DNA of 64,000 nt, from positions 1 through 64,000 of the forward strand of contig JAHEZQ010000008.1 in NCBI GenBank assembly GCA_023250955.1, given 5' to 3'. The translations under genes and the position numbers were made by a program. The first letter of the stretch is position 1. Every line of letters starts with the position of its first letter. The notes under the pieces are model-generated. The model had not been told where the DNA came from. It was given only the letters and a program-made list of their open reading frames with translations, and did not search any database. Source of the stretch: Melioribacter sp. GTDB taxonomy: Bacteria > Bacteroidota > Ignavibacteria > Ignavibacteriales > Melioribacteraceae. Below are positions 37,098-45,516 of the stretch, in pieces.

Positions 37098-37130
37098 GTG
37101 ATAAGCGGTTAATATGTTTTGCGAGCGGTT
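37098..37130 (-). promoter_or_regulatory. LytTR-type direct repeat, site D
   Basis: GTGATAAGCGGTT (37098-37110) and TTTGCGAGCGGTT (37118-37130), 20-bp period, upstream of the module 2 TBDR and in the same orientation relative to the gene as sites A-C. On the - strand a TTG (37087-37085), 17 bp and TAAATTG (37067-37061) could be a Bacteroidetes-like promoter just downstream. The stretch 37131-37583 shows only scattered half-site-like words (near 37150 and 37380) and no gene. Confidence 0.7.
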
Positions 37131-37583
37131 TGTAGAATATTTGTTGGTTCAAACGGATAAATGTGTACTTAAATTTCTTATCCTTAAAATCATTTTTGTT
37201 ATTACTTAAACGAGTGATGCTTGCAACTATTAACTTGGAGTTACTACAACAAATTCGTTTAGAATTTTGAAAACTGAAAACTAATTACACTACATCTTCT
37301 CATCTAACAATAGTATAAAGTAATATTTGATTTGAAGATTTGAGAAGAATTATTAGTTAAAGGTCGTATAATTTTATGAACGGTTAATAATGTGCTGGTT
37401 GAATAAAATATTTGAGTGCTATTGACTCATGCAATACAGTTTACATTTTCCAAGATTAATATAATCGGATTTGATTTTGTCTTGTAAAATATTTTTGTTT
37501 AAGAGCTTTCGTTTTGTATTTTTTTTCTCGTCAGGGTAATTAGATAATAGTAATAGCATCAACAAAATAAATTTGGTTCGCAA

Positions 37584-37979
37584 TTATTTTTCTTCTTTTA
37601 ATTGTTTTAATATTTCTTGCGCGTTATAATCGTTATAATTTTCGTTCCCATACCAATCAACCAGAACGCCATCTATACCACTGATTTTCATAAGCAAAAC
37701 CTGGTACTCCAAAATATCTTTATCCTGAGAATCATATGGACCAGTTAAGGGACAATAATGAGAAGCAATTTCATGTCTTCCAGTCAGATCAATTTTATCC
37801 GGGTTGAAATGATTCATCGTCCAATGCCAGCCCCAATACCCGCTAATAGAAGGCGTTTGAAACCACGGCATGTAATGAACCATTATAAATGGTTTATTTT
37901 TATTGCGGAATAAATTTTCTCCGAAGTGAAAATTAGTGAGAACGCAACAGGCAACAAATACAAAAGAAATCTTTTCTAT
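37584..37979 (-). pseudogene. Remnant of a GH99/GH71-like glycoside hydrolase lipoprotein
   Basis: The readable part (from Met at 37883) has MVHYMPWF, GYWGWHWTMNHFNPDK, IASHYCPLTGPYDS, EYQVLLMKISGIDGVLVDWYG, the N-terminal region of the GH71/99-like family found in Bacteroidetes. The frame continues upstream through a lipoprotein-like signal (EKISFVFVACC) but at the position where a start is expected the codon is ATA (37977-37979), right after an in-frame stop. At the other end the protein stops after about 130 residues, whereas the family is about 350. Lost start plus lost C-terminus make it a broken gene. Downstream codons show no continuation. Confidence 0.7.
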
Positions 37980-38348
37980 TCAATCAGATGTTCCTCAAGA
38001 ACAACACTATTATGTTTTCTAATTAAGCTAACTTTGAAGGATTTGCAATCCCGATTTTATTTGAAGTGATCTGTCCAATTTTTCGTCAGATGGATTTGAT
38101 GAACGCTTTGAAATAGTTGTTTTTCATTTTGTTTTCGTAACTTTGAAAATGTCGTGGTCAATTTGTGATCCAGTTAATATTTTTCTATCTATTATTTATA
38201 TTCTTTCTTCATTAGTAAATTTGAGTGGTTCATAAATTTCTGTGCATTTACAAATATTCCACAGCTTAAGATTGGGATAACTGAAAAAAAATAAAGCAAA
38301 CAACTTTATTCTTCCACCTTTAGATAATAGTTAGAGTAACGGATAAGA
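37980..38348. other. Intergenic stretch without a recognisable gene
   Basis: 369 bp of AT-rich sequence between the hydrolase remnant and the kinase gene. I see no frame with a ribosome-binding site, no hairpin terminator and no LytTR half-site pair. It presumably contains the promoter of the kinase gene at 38349. Confidence 0.5.
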
Positions 38349-41300
38349 ATGATAAACTTTCGCTATCAAATAATAAGTAAAATTGGCGAAGGACGAAGTC
38401 AAGTATTTAAAACCTTCGATTCACAGAATAAAATTTTTGTGGCTCTGAAAGTATTATCCAAAAGTCGTCCTAGTGAAGAACATCTAAAATTAAGAGAAGA
38501 ATATTTCACAATTACTCAACTTGATCACCCGAATATTATCAAAGTTTACGACTATGGGTGGGTTTTATCTTACGATATTGATGATAATAAACATCATAAA
38601 ATATCTGAACAAGATTCTTTTCTAATATTAGAATACTTCGAATCGTTTTCATTAGATAATTTTTGGGAACGAATCAATGAACCAATTTTATTAAAAATTA
38701 TTCAAGAATTATGTTCAGCCCTTCATTACCTGCATCAATCCAACTTTATTTATTCTGATTTAAAACCCGAAAATATTTTAATTAGTCATAATTTAGATAA
38801 CCTGCAGCTAAAAATTATTGATTTCGATTTAGTATCTCACCCCTCACTCACAGGGAATCCGACAATCAGCGGAAGTTCATTTTATATTGCACCCGAGGTT
38901 TTAAAAAAAGAGGTACGTTCTTTTAGATCAGACTTATTCTCTTTAGGTATTTTGATTTATAGGATTATATATAAAAGTTATCCATATAATTCATGGCAAA
39001 CTATTGATGAGATAAAAGCATCATTATTTTCTCCCATTCAGTTTTCTGAAACATCTTATTCAAGTTCAATAAAGGAAGCGTTAAAAAAATTATTGAGTAT
39101 TCAACCCGAAGAACGTCATACTTCTTGTTTAAATTTATTGTACGACTTAGGTTTAAAAATTCCAGTTAACAAGCATTCAAATAATATTCTGACCACATAT
39201 TTTGATAGAGATAATTTATTAGTAGAAGTAATCGAATGTCTTAATAAAAAAAATAGTGTGAGGCCGATTGAAGTACGTGGTAAACTCGGGGCTGGTAAAT
39301 CATTTCTGTTAAAAAAAATAGAACATGATATAGATAACTGTATTTTTATTTCTGTAAGAATTTTGAGCGGTAAAATATCTTTCTTTTATTACTTACTAAA
39401 TAAATTGCTAACTAATCTACACATCAATCAAAATTTGTCTTCCGAATTAAAAACTTTAATCATGAATCAATTGATTTCACAATCAAATCTTGAATTTGAG
39501 TTTGTATACAAAATTCTTGCCCTCGTCTCTAACAAAGTTACCTTTACTATTTTAATTGATGATTTTACCGAATTGGATTCAGTCACAAAAGAGAATATTA
39601 TAAAACTAGTTCCTTTTCTGATCTCTAAGAATATTCAAATTTTGGTTGCAATAGACTCTGATAACATTTTATCAAAGCCATTATTTAGTAATTCTATACT
39701 TTTTGAGCTAAAAGCTTTAACTATTGATGAAACAACTCAATTTGTAAATTCCAACCTTTCTTCGTTTTTGCCAATCAGAGAAATTCTTAGAATAGTAAGT
39801 GTTTATTCTGATTTAAGGATTGGTAGTATAGTCCAATTGATTTCTAGAGTTTTGAATAGCGAATTCTTAAAGTTTGAACCGTTAATTAAAACAATTTACT
39901 TGGAAACGGATTCTGCAGAAAAAAAATTATTAGTTAGCAAAGAGACGGAACTTGAGCAAATTTTTCACCAACTGAATCAACAAGCAATTAACATTTTGGA
40001 ATTATTAGCCTTAATTAATAGGCCATTAAACTCTTTACAGATCTCGGATTTTCTAAAAGTAAATCACCCAGACTTAATTGATAATCTAAATTTATTAACC
40101 CGTAAAGATGTTCTTGCTTATAATCATTATGATGGTTGTTACCGAATATCTTCAGAGAGTGTAAGATTAATAACTAAGAACAAGATTGATTCACAAGAAA
40201 TGTTTCATTCTAGAATTGCCGACTGGATGGTTAAAAATAACAATAATTTTGATTACTATGAGATCGCAGTCCAATTTGAAAAAGCAAGGATGTATGATCA
40301 AAGTTTTTACTATTACTATCAGGAAGTTATAAGAGCAATAAGTAAATCTGCATATGGTTTTGCAATAGAAATTCTCGAACATTTGTCATCAATTCCATTG
40401 GAAGTAAACAAACAGATACAAATTAAATATGAGCTTAGTAAAACCTATTTGCGTATTGGAAAAACTAAAGAAAGTAATTCTGTTTTAGAAAGTTTATTGT
40501 TACTACCTATTAATACAAATCTCAGGATAGATCTTTTAATTCAAAAAGGTGAAACTGAAATAGCTTTAGGATTATACCAAGAAGCAATTAATATCTTGGA
40601 GCCGCTTTTAAATTCTAAGCTGACATCAGAAAAGAACAATAAAATTCAAGTCGCACTATCGGATGCATATCTCTATTTGAATAACTATTCAAAAGTTTTT
40701 CAGATTTGTAATTCTCTCTTAAAAAATCAAGAACTGGGGTTAGAAGAAAATGGAAAGGTTTATAATTTATTAGCTTTGGCATTTATTTATCATGATCATA
40801 ATTATCCTGAAGCAATTATAAATTTTAAGTTGGCAATAGCACTTTTTGAAAAAGCAAAAAAAATAGATCGAGTAGCCGGAATGAAGATCAATTTAGGCAG
40901 CATCTATGCTATGATATTGGATTACGAAAATGCAAAAATTGTTTGGAACGAGGCCTTATTACTAAATGAGTCGGTTGGAAATCTTGAACAAGAGGCCAAG
41001 CTGTTACTTAATTATGGTGTTCTCTCATATGACTTATGTGAGTACGAGACTGCAAAAAATCAGTACAGTAAAGCTAAAATTATTTTTGAAAGTATTGGCG
41101 ATGTAAATAGTCTTGGTTTAACCCTTCTTAATTTAGGAGAAGTAAATAATGCTCTCGGGCTTTTTTCAGAAGCATTTGATTGTTTTATAAAATCGGAAAA
41201 TATATTTAGTGAAATTAAGAGCTTCGGAGAATTAGCGGAACTCCTCTTAGTCTCTGCCAAATTCTTTTTTTCAGTAGGTGATAAAACAGCATTAAATTCT

Positions 41301-41912
41301 GCATTCAAGAGATACTCAGAATTAATAAATCAAGATTTGATACCAGCCACATTTCAAAGGAATGCGAAAATTATTAAGGGATTAATTCTAACAATAGACA
41401 ATAAACTTGAAGAGGCGAACACTATTCTAAAAGAGATTGTATTGGAATATACGGATCTAAAAGAGCGTGAAGAACAATCTAACTATTATTTTCTCTTATT
41501 TGCCCTCATTGATAATTGTATCACGCTAGGTCAGATGCAAGAAGCAAAAAACTATCTTGATAAATGCGTAATCTTGAAAAGCGTTCCTCAAAGTCAGATA
41601 CTAAAAGCGGAAAAAGAATTTTATTTAGGGCTAATCACATTCAAACTGAAAGATGGAGATCCCATACAATATTTTTCAAATTGCATTTCTCTTTTAGAGG
41701 ATTTCCCGTTGAATTTGTTAAGTGCAAAATCATTTTACATAAGTGCTGAATATTATCATTATCGTGGAAACGCTTACAAATCAACCAGACTTCTGGAAAT
41801 ATCAAGAGCAATTGTAGAACATTTGGCACATAATTTTGATAACGAAGAAAAACAAAATTGTTTTCTGTCTCTAAAGTTTATGGAAGAATTATTTTCAAAC
41901 AAAATAATTTGA
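38349..41912 (+). CDS. Multidomain Ser/Thr protein kinase - P-loop ATPase - TPR protein
   Basis: 1187 residues. A eukaryotic-like kinase domain spans 1-275: glycine loop IGEGRSQVF, ATP lysine K34 in VALKVL, catalytic loop YSDLKPEN (D137), metal site DFD (158-160) instead of DFG, and APE at 171-173. The usual HRD is YSD, making it a non-RD kinase. Next is an AAA_16-like ATPase with Walker A GKLGAGKS (311-318) and Walker B FTILIDDFTELD, then about 500 residues of TPR-like helices. The build matches STPK-ATPase-TPR signal integrators known from cyanobacteria and myxobacteria. A GAF histidine kinase follows 54 bp downstream, likely its partner. Confidence 0.88.
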   Translation: MINFRYQIISKIGEGRSQVFKTFDSQNKIFVALKVLSKSRPSEEHLKLREEYFTITQLDHPNIIKVYDYGWVLSYDIDDNKHHKISEQDSFLILEYFESFSLDNFWERINEPILLKIIQELCSALHYLHQSNFIYSDLKPENILISHNLDNLQLKIIDFDLVSHPSLTGNPTISGSSFYIAPEVLKKEVRSFRSDLFSLGILIYRIIYKSYPYNSWQTIDEIKASLFSPIQFSETSYSSSIKEALKKLLSIQPEERHTSCLNLLYDLGLKIPVNKHSNNILTTYFDRDNLLVEVIECLNKKNSVRPIEVRGKLGAGKSFLLKKIEHDIDNCIFISVRILSGKISFFYYLLNKLLTNLHINQNLSSELKTLIMNQLISQSNLEFEFVYKILALVSNKVTFTILIDDFTELDSVTKENIIKLVPFLISKNIQILVAIDSDNILSKPLFSNSILFELKALTIDETTQFVNSNLSSFLPIREILRIVSVYSDLRIGSIVQLISRVLNSEFLKFEPLIKTIYLETDSAEKKLLVSKETELEQIFHQLNQQAINILELLALINRPLNSLQISDFLKVNHPDLIDNLNLLTRKDVLAYNHYDGCYRISSESVRLITKNKIDSQEMFHSRIADWMVKNNNNFDYYEIAVQFEKARMYDQSFYYYYQEVIRAISKSAYGFAIEILEHLSSIPLEVNKQIQIKYELSKTYLRIGKTKESNSVLESLLLLPINTNLRIDLLIQKGETEIALGLYQEAINILEPLLNSKLTSEKNNKIQVALSDAYLYLNNYSKVFQICNSLLKNQELGLEENGKVYNLLALAFIYHDHNYPEAIINFKLAIALFEKAKKIDRVAGMKINLGSIYAMILDYENAKIVWNEALLLNESVGNLEQEAKLLLNYGVLSYDLCEYETAKNQYSKAKIIFESIGDVNSLGLTLLNLGEVNNALGLFSEAFDCFIKSENIFSEIKSFGELAELLLVSAKFFFSVGDKTALNSAFKRYSELINQDLIPATFQRNAKIIKGLILTIDNKLEEANTILKEIVLEYTDLKEREEQSNYYFLLFALIDNCITLGQMQEAKNYLDKCVILKSVPQSQILKAEKEFYLGLITFKLKDGDPIQYFSNCISLLEDFPLNLLSAKSFYISAEYYHYRGNAYKSTRLLEISRAIVEHLAHNFDNEEKQNCFLSLKFMEELFSNKII

Positions 41913-41966
41913 TTTGAAATATTAATTCTAATACAAAAAATTTTTAGTAATCATTGAGGCATTTGA

Positions 41967-43271
41967 ATGAAACTTTCAGAATTCTTAAGGGATCTGGAAC
42001 CCTCGGGTAGTGAAAATCATAACTCATCAAATCTGCAAGTTATTCTTAAAATTTTAAGAAAAATAAATAGTTCACTAGTTCTTGAAGAGGTTTTGGAGCT
42101 CGTTTTAAAAAATGCAATAAGTTTAACATCGTGTGAACGCGGATTTATAGTTCTAAAAAATGATAAGGGTGAACTAGAAAATGTGTTGTCTCTTGATTCC
42201 AATGGCAATAGACTTTCAAAAGATTTATTTAATATTTCGAGGAGTGTCGTAAACGATGTATTTATAACTGGACAAGCACGATTTATAGAGTCAGCACTCA
42301 ATAACCTTTCAAAGACTAGCGAAAGTATAGTTAACCTTGAATTGCAAACAATTATGTGCGCTGCGCTTCTTACAGAAGGAGAAAATATTGGTGTAATTTA
42401 TGTGGACAGTAAAAGTCTCAATAAAATTGAATCGAAAGGGATTACTGAAACTTTTGAGATACTCGCCTCTCAAGCCGGGATTGCAATTAATAATGCTTTA
42501 ATGCATGGCCGTCAATTCAAAGCTAATGAAGAGCTAAAGAAAGCCTATAATGAATTGGAAATAGCCAAACGTGAAGCAGAAAAACTTGAAGTACTGAAGA
42601 ACCACTTTCTCACACAGATGTCTCATGAAATTAGAACACCTTTTAATATTATGCAGAGCGGTTTATACTTATTAAAATCACAAATATCTTCAGTTCAAAA
42701 TCCAGAAGTAAAAGAATTATTTTCCATGTTTGAAGACGGCAGCAACCGTATAATCAGAACGGTTGACAAAATAATGGAAATGGCAAAGATCAGATCTGGT
42801 AATTACGAATTACTTACTGAAACAATTCAATTAGAAGAAGAAATACTTCAGAATATTATTTCAAAATATGAAGATAAGGCTAAAGCAAAAGGTATTTATT
42901 TGATGTACCAAAGAACTACTGATAATAATTCCGTTAAGTGTGATAGGTTTATGATCTACCAGATATTTCAGGAAATAATTGATAATGCAATTAAGTTTAC
43001 TGAGCGTGGTGCTGTAAGAATAAAACAATATAAAGATTCTAAAGATAGACTTTGCGTTAGTATTCAAGATACTGGAATTGGAATTGATCCTGAATATTTA
43101 GAAAATCTCTTTCAACAATTTTCACAGGAAGATAGCGGTCCCACAAGAAGATATGAGGGAAGTGGTTTAGCCTTGGCTCTTGTAAAGAAGTATTCAGAGC
43201 TGAATAATCTTTCCATAAAGGTAATTAGTGAAAAAAATCATGGTAGTACTTTTACAGTTATTTTTAAGTAA
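41967..43271 (+). CDS. GAF-domain sensor histidine kinase, cytosolic
   Basis: 434 residues. A GAF domain lies at about 30-175 (VLELVLKNAISLTSCERGFIV-like start, IGVIYVDSK), a coiled coil at 180-210, then a HisKA box LTQMSHEIRTPFNI, N box EIIDNAIKFTERG, G1 DTGIGID and G2 EGSGLALAL. No membrane segment and no receiver. GAGG precedes the ATG by 7 nt. In cyanobacterial and fungal multi-domain kinases the STPK, ATPase, GAF and histidine kinase parts are fused in one chain; here they are split in two adjacent genes. Confidence 0.92.
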   Translation: MKLSEFLRDLEPSGSENHNSSNLQVILKILRKINSSLVLEEVLELVLKNAISLTSCERGFIVLKNDKGELENVLSLDSNGNRLSKDLFNISRSVVNDVFITGQARFIESALNNLSKTSESIVNLELQTIMCAALLTEGENIGVIYVDSKSLNKIESKGITETFEILASQAGIAINNALMHGRQFKANEELKKAYNELEIAKREAEKLEVLKNHFLTQMSHEIRTPFNIMQSGLYLLKSQISSVQNPEVKELFSMFEDGSNRIIRTVDKIMEMAKIRSGNYELLTETIQLEEEILQNIISKYEDKAKAKGIYLMYQRTTDNNSVKCDRFMIYQIFQEIIDNAIKFTERGAVRIKQYKDSKDRLCVSIQDTGIGIDPEYLENLFQQFSQEDSGPTRRYEGSGLALALVKKYSELNNLSIKVISEKNHGSTFTVIFK

Positions 43272-43301
43272 GTTACTCGCTGTTGAGAAAACTATGAGAA
43301 G

Positions 43302-44531
43302 TTAGTTAGTGGTGAAACTAATCTGATTTGTACCGATGTTACGAAGTTTATTAGCATAATTGTAAACGGTGTAGAATATTAGAGTAATAATTAATGTTGG
43401 GAATAAGATTATCCACCATGCTTCATTCAGATTTAGGAACCCTTGTTGGATCATTCCTCCAAGAGAAGAATGAGAATAATTACCGGTGATTCCTAAAAAG
43501 CTCAGAGATGATTCAGCAATAATGATATATGCAAATTGAAAAATTAGGTTAGTTAATACTGAGGGTAATAATAAAGGCAGAAACTCTTTTACTAATTGAT
43601 TGGATAGTGTCATCCCGATCATTTGAGAAGTAACAATATGATCTCGCGTTTTTAGTTTTAGCACTTCACTTCTAACAATTTTGAATAAACTCATCCATCC
43701 CGCTACTCCTAATACAATAATCACAGTTAAAAGAGAATCACCCAGAAAAGCAACACAAAGTATTACTAGGAATATAAATGGGACTGCTAAAAACATTTCT
43801 GCAATACGATTTAAAAGTATATCTACATATTTCCCGAAGTATCCGGAGATAAAACCAAGAGTAATTCCGATAAATCCTGTTATAAAAATTGCTATAACTC
43901 CGATTAACAAGGAATATCGAGTTGCATAAATGATCCTTGATAAAATATCCCGCCCATATTCATCAGTTCCCAATAGAAATATTACACTTGTTGATACACT
44001 TCCAATAGAGCTCTGATTACTAATTGGAGTCTCTAATAAATAATAATCTGGCGTTACATTTTCTCTGAATAAAGTTTCTTCAACTTTTTGATATTGAGAT
44101 TTTGAGGATTCGGTAGAACGTTCATCAATTATTTTTACGAGATATCTACCGGAAAGAGGGGCTAATCTTTTTGCAGTTGGTAAATTGAATTGCAAATTAT
44201 CACTATAAGGCGCTAAAATTGGAGCGAAAAGAAATATAAACATGAGTATGTTGCTTGTAAATAAAGTTAGCGAGCATTTTTTTCTTAACCAATCTATTTT
44301 TTTTCGGAAACTGATTACGAAAATTATTCCCCCTAAAAAGATAGCAAAAGAAGATAGTTGATCTACAACATTAGTTGAGAATATATTAGCGATATTATCC
44401 AGATGACTAATTAATAATTGAAATATCACAAAAATAAGTTCAATGGTCGAGACTAATTCATTAAACCGAAGCAATAATACAATAAAATAAAGAATCAATA
44501 CAGCATGCCATATTTGAATTTTCTTTATCAT
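43302..44531 (-). CDS. DppC/OppC-type ABC transporter permease
   Basis: 409 residues, about 100 longer than usual because of an N-terminal extension with three hydrophobic segments and a polar insert (about 130-180). The core carries LLGTDEYGRDILSRIIYATR, typical of DppC/OppC/NikC, and the EAA-type loop EVLKLKTRDHIVTSQMIGM that contacts the ATPases. ATGA overlap with the upstream permease gene couples their translation. Part of a family 5 peptide/nickel importer with genes at 44528-48902. The extension is unusual. Confidence 0.9.
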   Translation of the reverse strand: MIKKIQIWHAVLILYFIVLLLRFNELVSTIELIFVIFQLLISHLDNIANIFSTNVVDQLSSFAIFLGGIIFVISFRKKIDWLRKKCSLTLFTSNILMFIFLFAPILAPYSDNLQFNLPTAKRLAPLSGRYLVKIIDERSTESSKSQYQKVEETLFRENVTPDYYLLETPISNQSSIGSVSTSVIFLLGTDEYGRDILSRIIYATRYSLLIGVIAIFITGFIGITLGFISGYFGKYVDILLNRIAEMFLAVPFIFLVILCVAFLGDSLLTVIIVLGVAGWMSLFKIVRSEVLKLKTRDHIVTSQMIGMTLSNQLVKEFLPLLLPSVLTNLIFQFAYIIIAESSLSFLGITGNYSHSSLGGMIQQGFLNLNEAWWIILFPTLIITLIFYTVYNYANKLRNIGTNQISFTTN

Positions 44532-45514
44532 AAGTTTTTAAAATTCTCTCTCAATTGTACATCATGTTTTAATTTGTAAAGATCAGCTAAAAAATTTGCT
44601 GCTAATACAAATACTCCGGAGAAAAATACACATCCAATAATCAAAGGATAATCTCGTGTAAGAATAGCAGAAACAGTGAGGCGGCCCAGACCAGGCAAAC
44701 CAAACAATGTTTCCGTAATTACAGCTCCGCCTAAAAGAATTCCAAGCTCAGTACCCAAAATTGAAATAAGAGGACTTATTGAATTTGGAATAACATGTTT
44801 TTTGAAAACAATATTTTTATCAAAGCCATTTGCAATCATAAACCGTATAAATGATTTTCTCTCAGTTGCTTCAATATTCCCGTGCAGATAATTATAAAAA
44901 ATTATTATCCCGGGAAGCGATAATGTTATTAGAGGTAGAGTAAGATGCTTTACTAAATCAAACAATTTTTGAAAAAAATTTAATTCATCATAATTAGTTG
45001 AATGAACATCTGAAAGGGGAAATAATCCTAGTTGAATAGAAAATATATATATCAGTACTAAACCAATTGTCATGGTTGGTAAGGAATACAGAAAAAGTGA
45101 AATCTTGTTCAGTGATTTTTCCAACCAATTTCCTTTGTGTTTATGTACGTAAAAGATAACCCACATTGAAATTGCTACTTGGATTATAAAGCTGACTAAG
45201 GAAAATGAAATCGTAAATGGCGCAGTTTCCATGATCATTGAACTTACCGGTACCCGATAATTATATGATATCCCAAAATCACCACGGAAAAGATTGTAAA
45301 TGAATAGGTAGTACTGTTCGACTACGGGTTTATCAAGTCCATAACTGTTTTTTACGTAGTCATACAAATGTGAATTTAATTGCGGCGATAAATATTTAAG
45401 TGCCGGATCTCCAGGGGATAAACGCAGCAGAATAAATATCATACTTATCAATAACCAGAATGTAAATACGTAGGAAAAAAAAATAGAAAGTATTTCAATC
45501 CATTTCTTCTTCAT
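44528..45514 (-). CDS. DppB/OppB-type ABC transporter permease
   Basis: About 328 residues, normal for the family. Six hydrophobic segments, LRLSPGDPALKYL near the N-terminus and the EAA loop (RFMIANGFDKNIVFKKHVIPN). The C-terminal part has GGAVITETLFGLPGLGRLTVSAILTRDYP, a strong signature of DppB/OppB. The chosen ATG (MKKKWIEIL) lies just after the stop of the binding-protein gene; two upstream Mets would overlap it. Subunit of the importer, in the inner membrane. Confidence 0.92.
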   Translation of the reverse strand: MKKKWIEILSIFFSYVFTFWLLISMIFILLRLSPGDPALKYLSPQLNSHLYDYVKNSYGLDKPVVEQYYLFIYNLFRGDFGISYNYRVPVSSMIMETAPFTISFSLVSFIIQVAISMWVIFYVHKHKGNWLEKSLNKISLFLYSLPTMTIGLVLIYIFSIQLGLFPLSDVHSTNYDELNFFQKLFDLVKHLTLPLITLSLPGIIIFYNYLHGNIEATERKSFIRFMIANGFDKNIVFKKHVIPNSISPLISILGTELGILLGGAVITETLFGLPGLGRLTVSAILTRDYPLIIGCVFFSGVFVLAANFLADLYKLKHDVQLRENFKNL

Positions 45515-45516
45515 CC

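Noticed and set aside
37138-37385. Further GGTT/CGGTT words near 37146 and 37380
   Set aside because: Only single weak half-sites; no partner at 20-21 bp with reasonable match.
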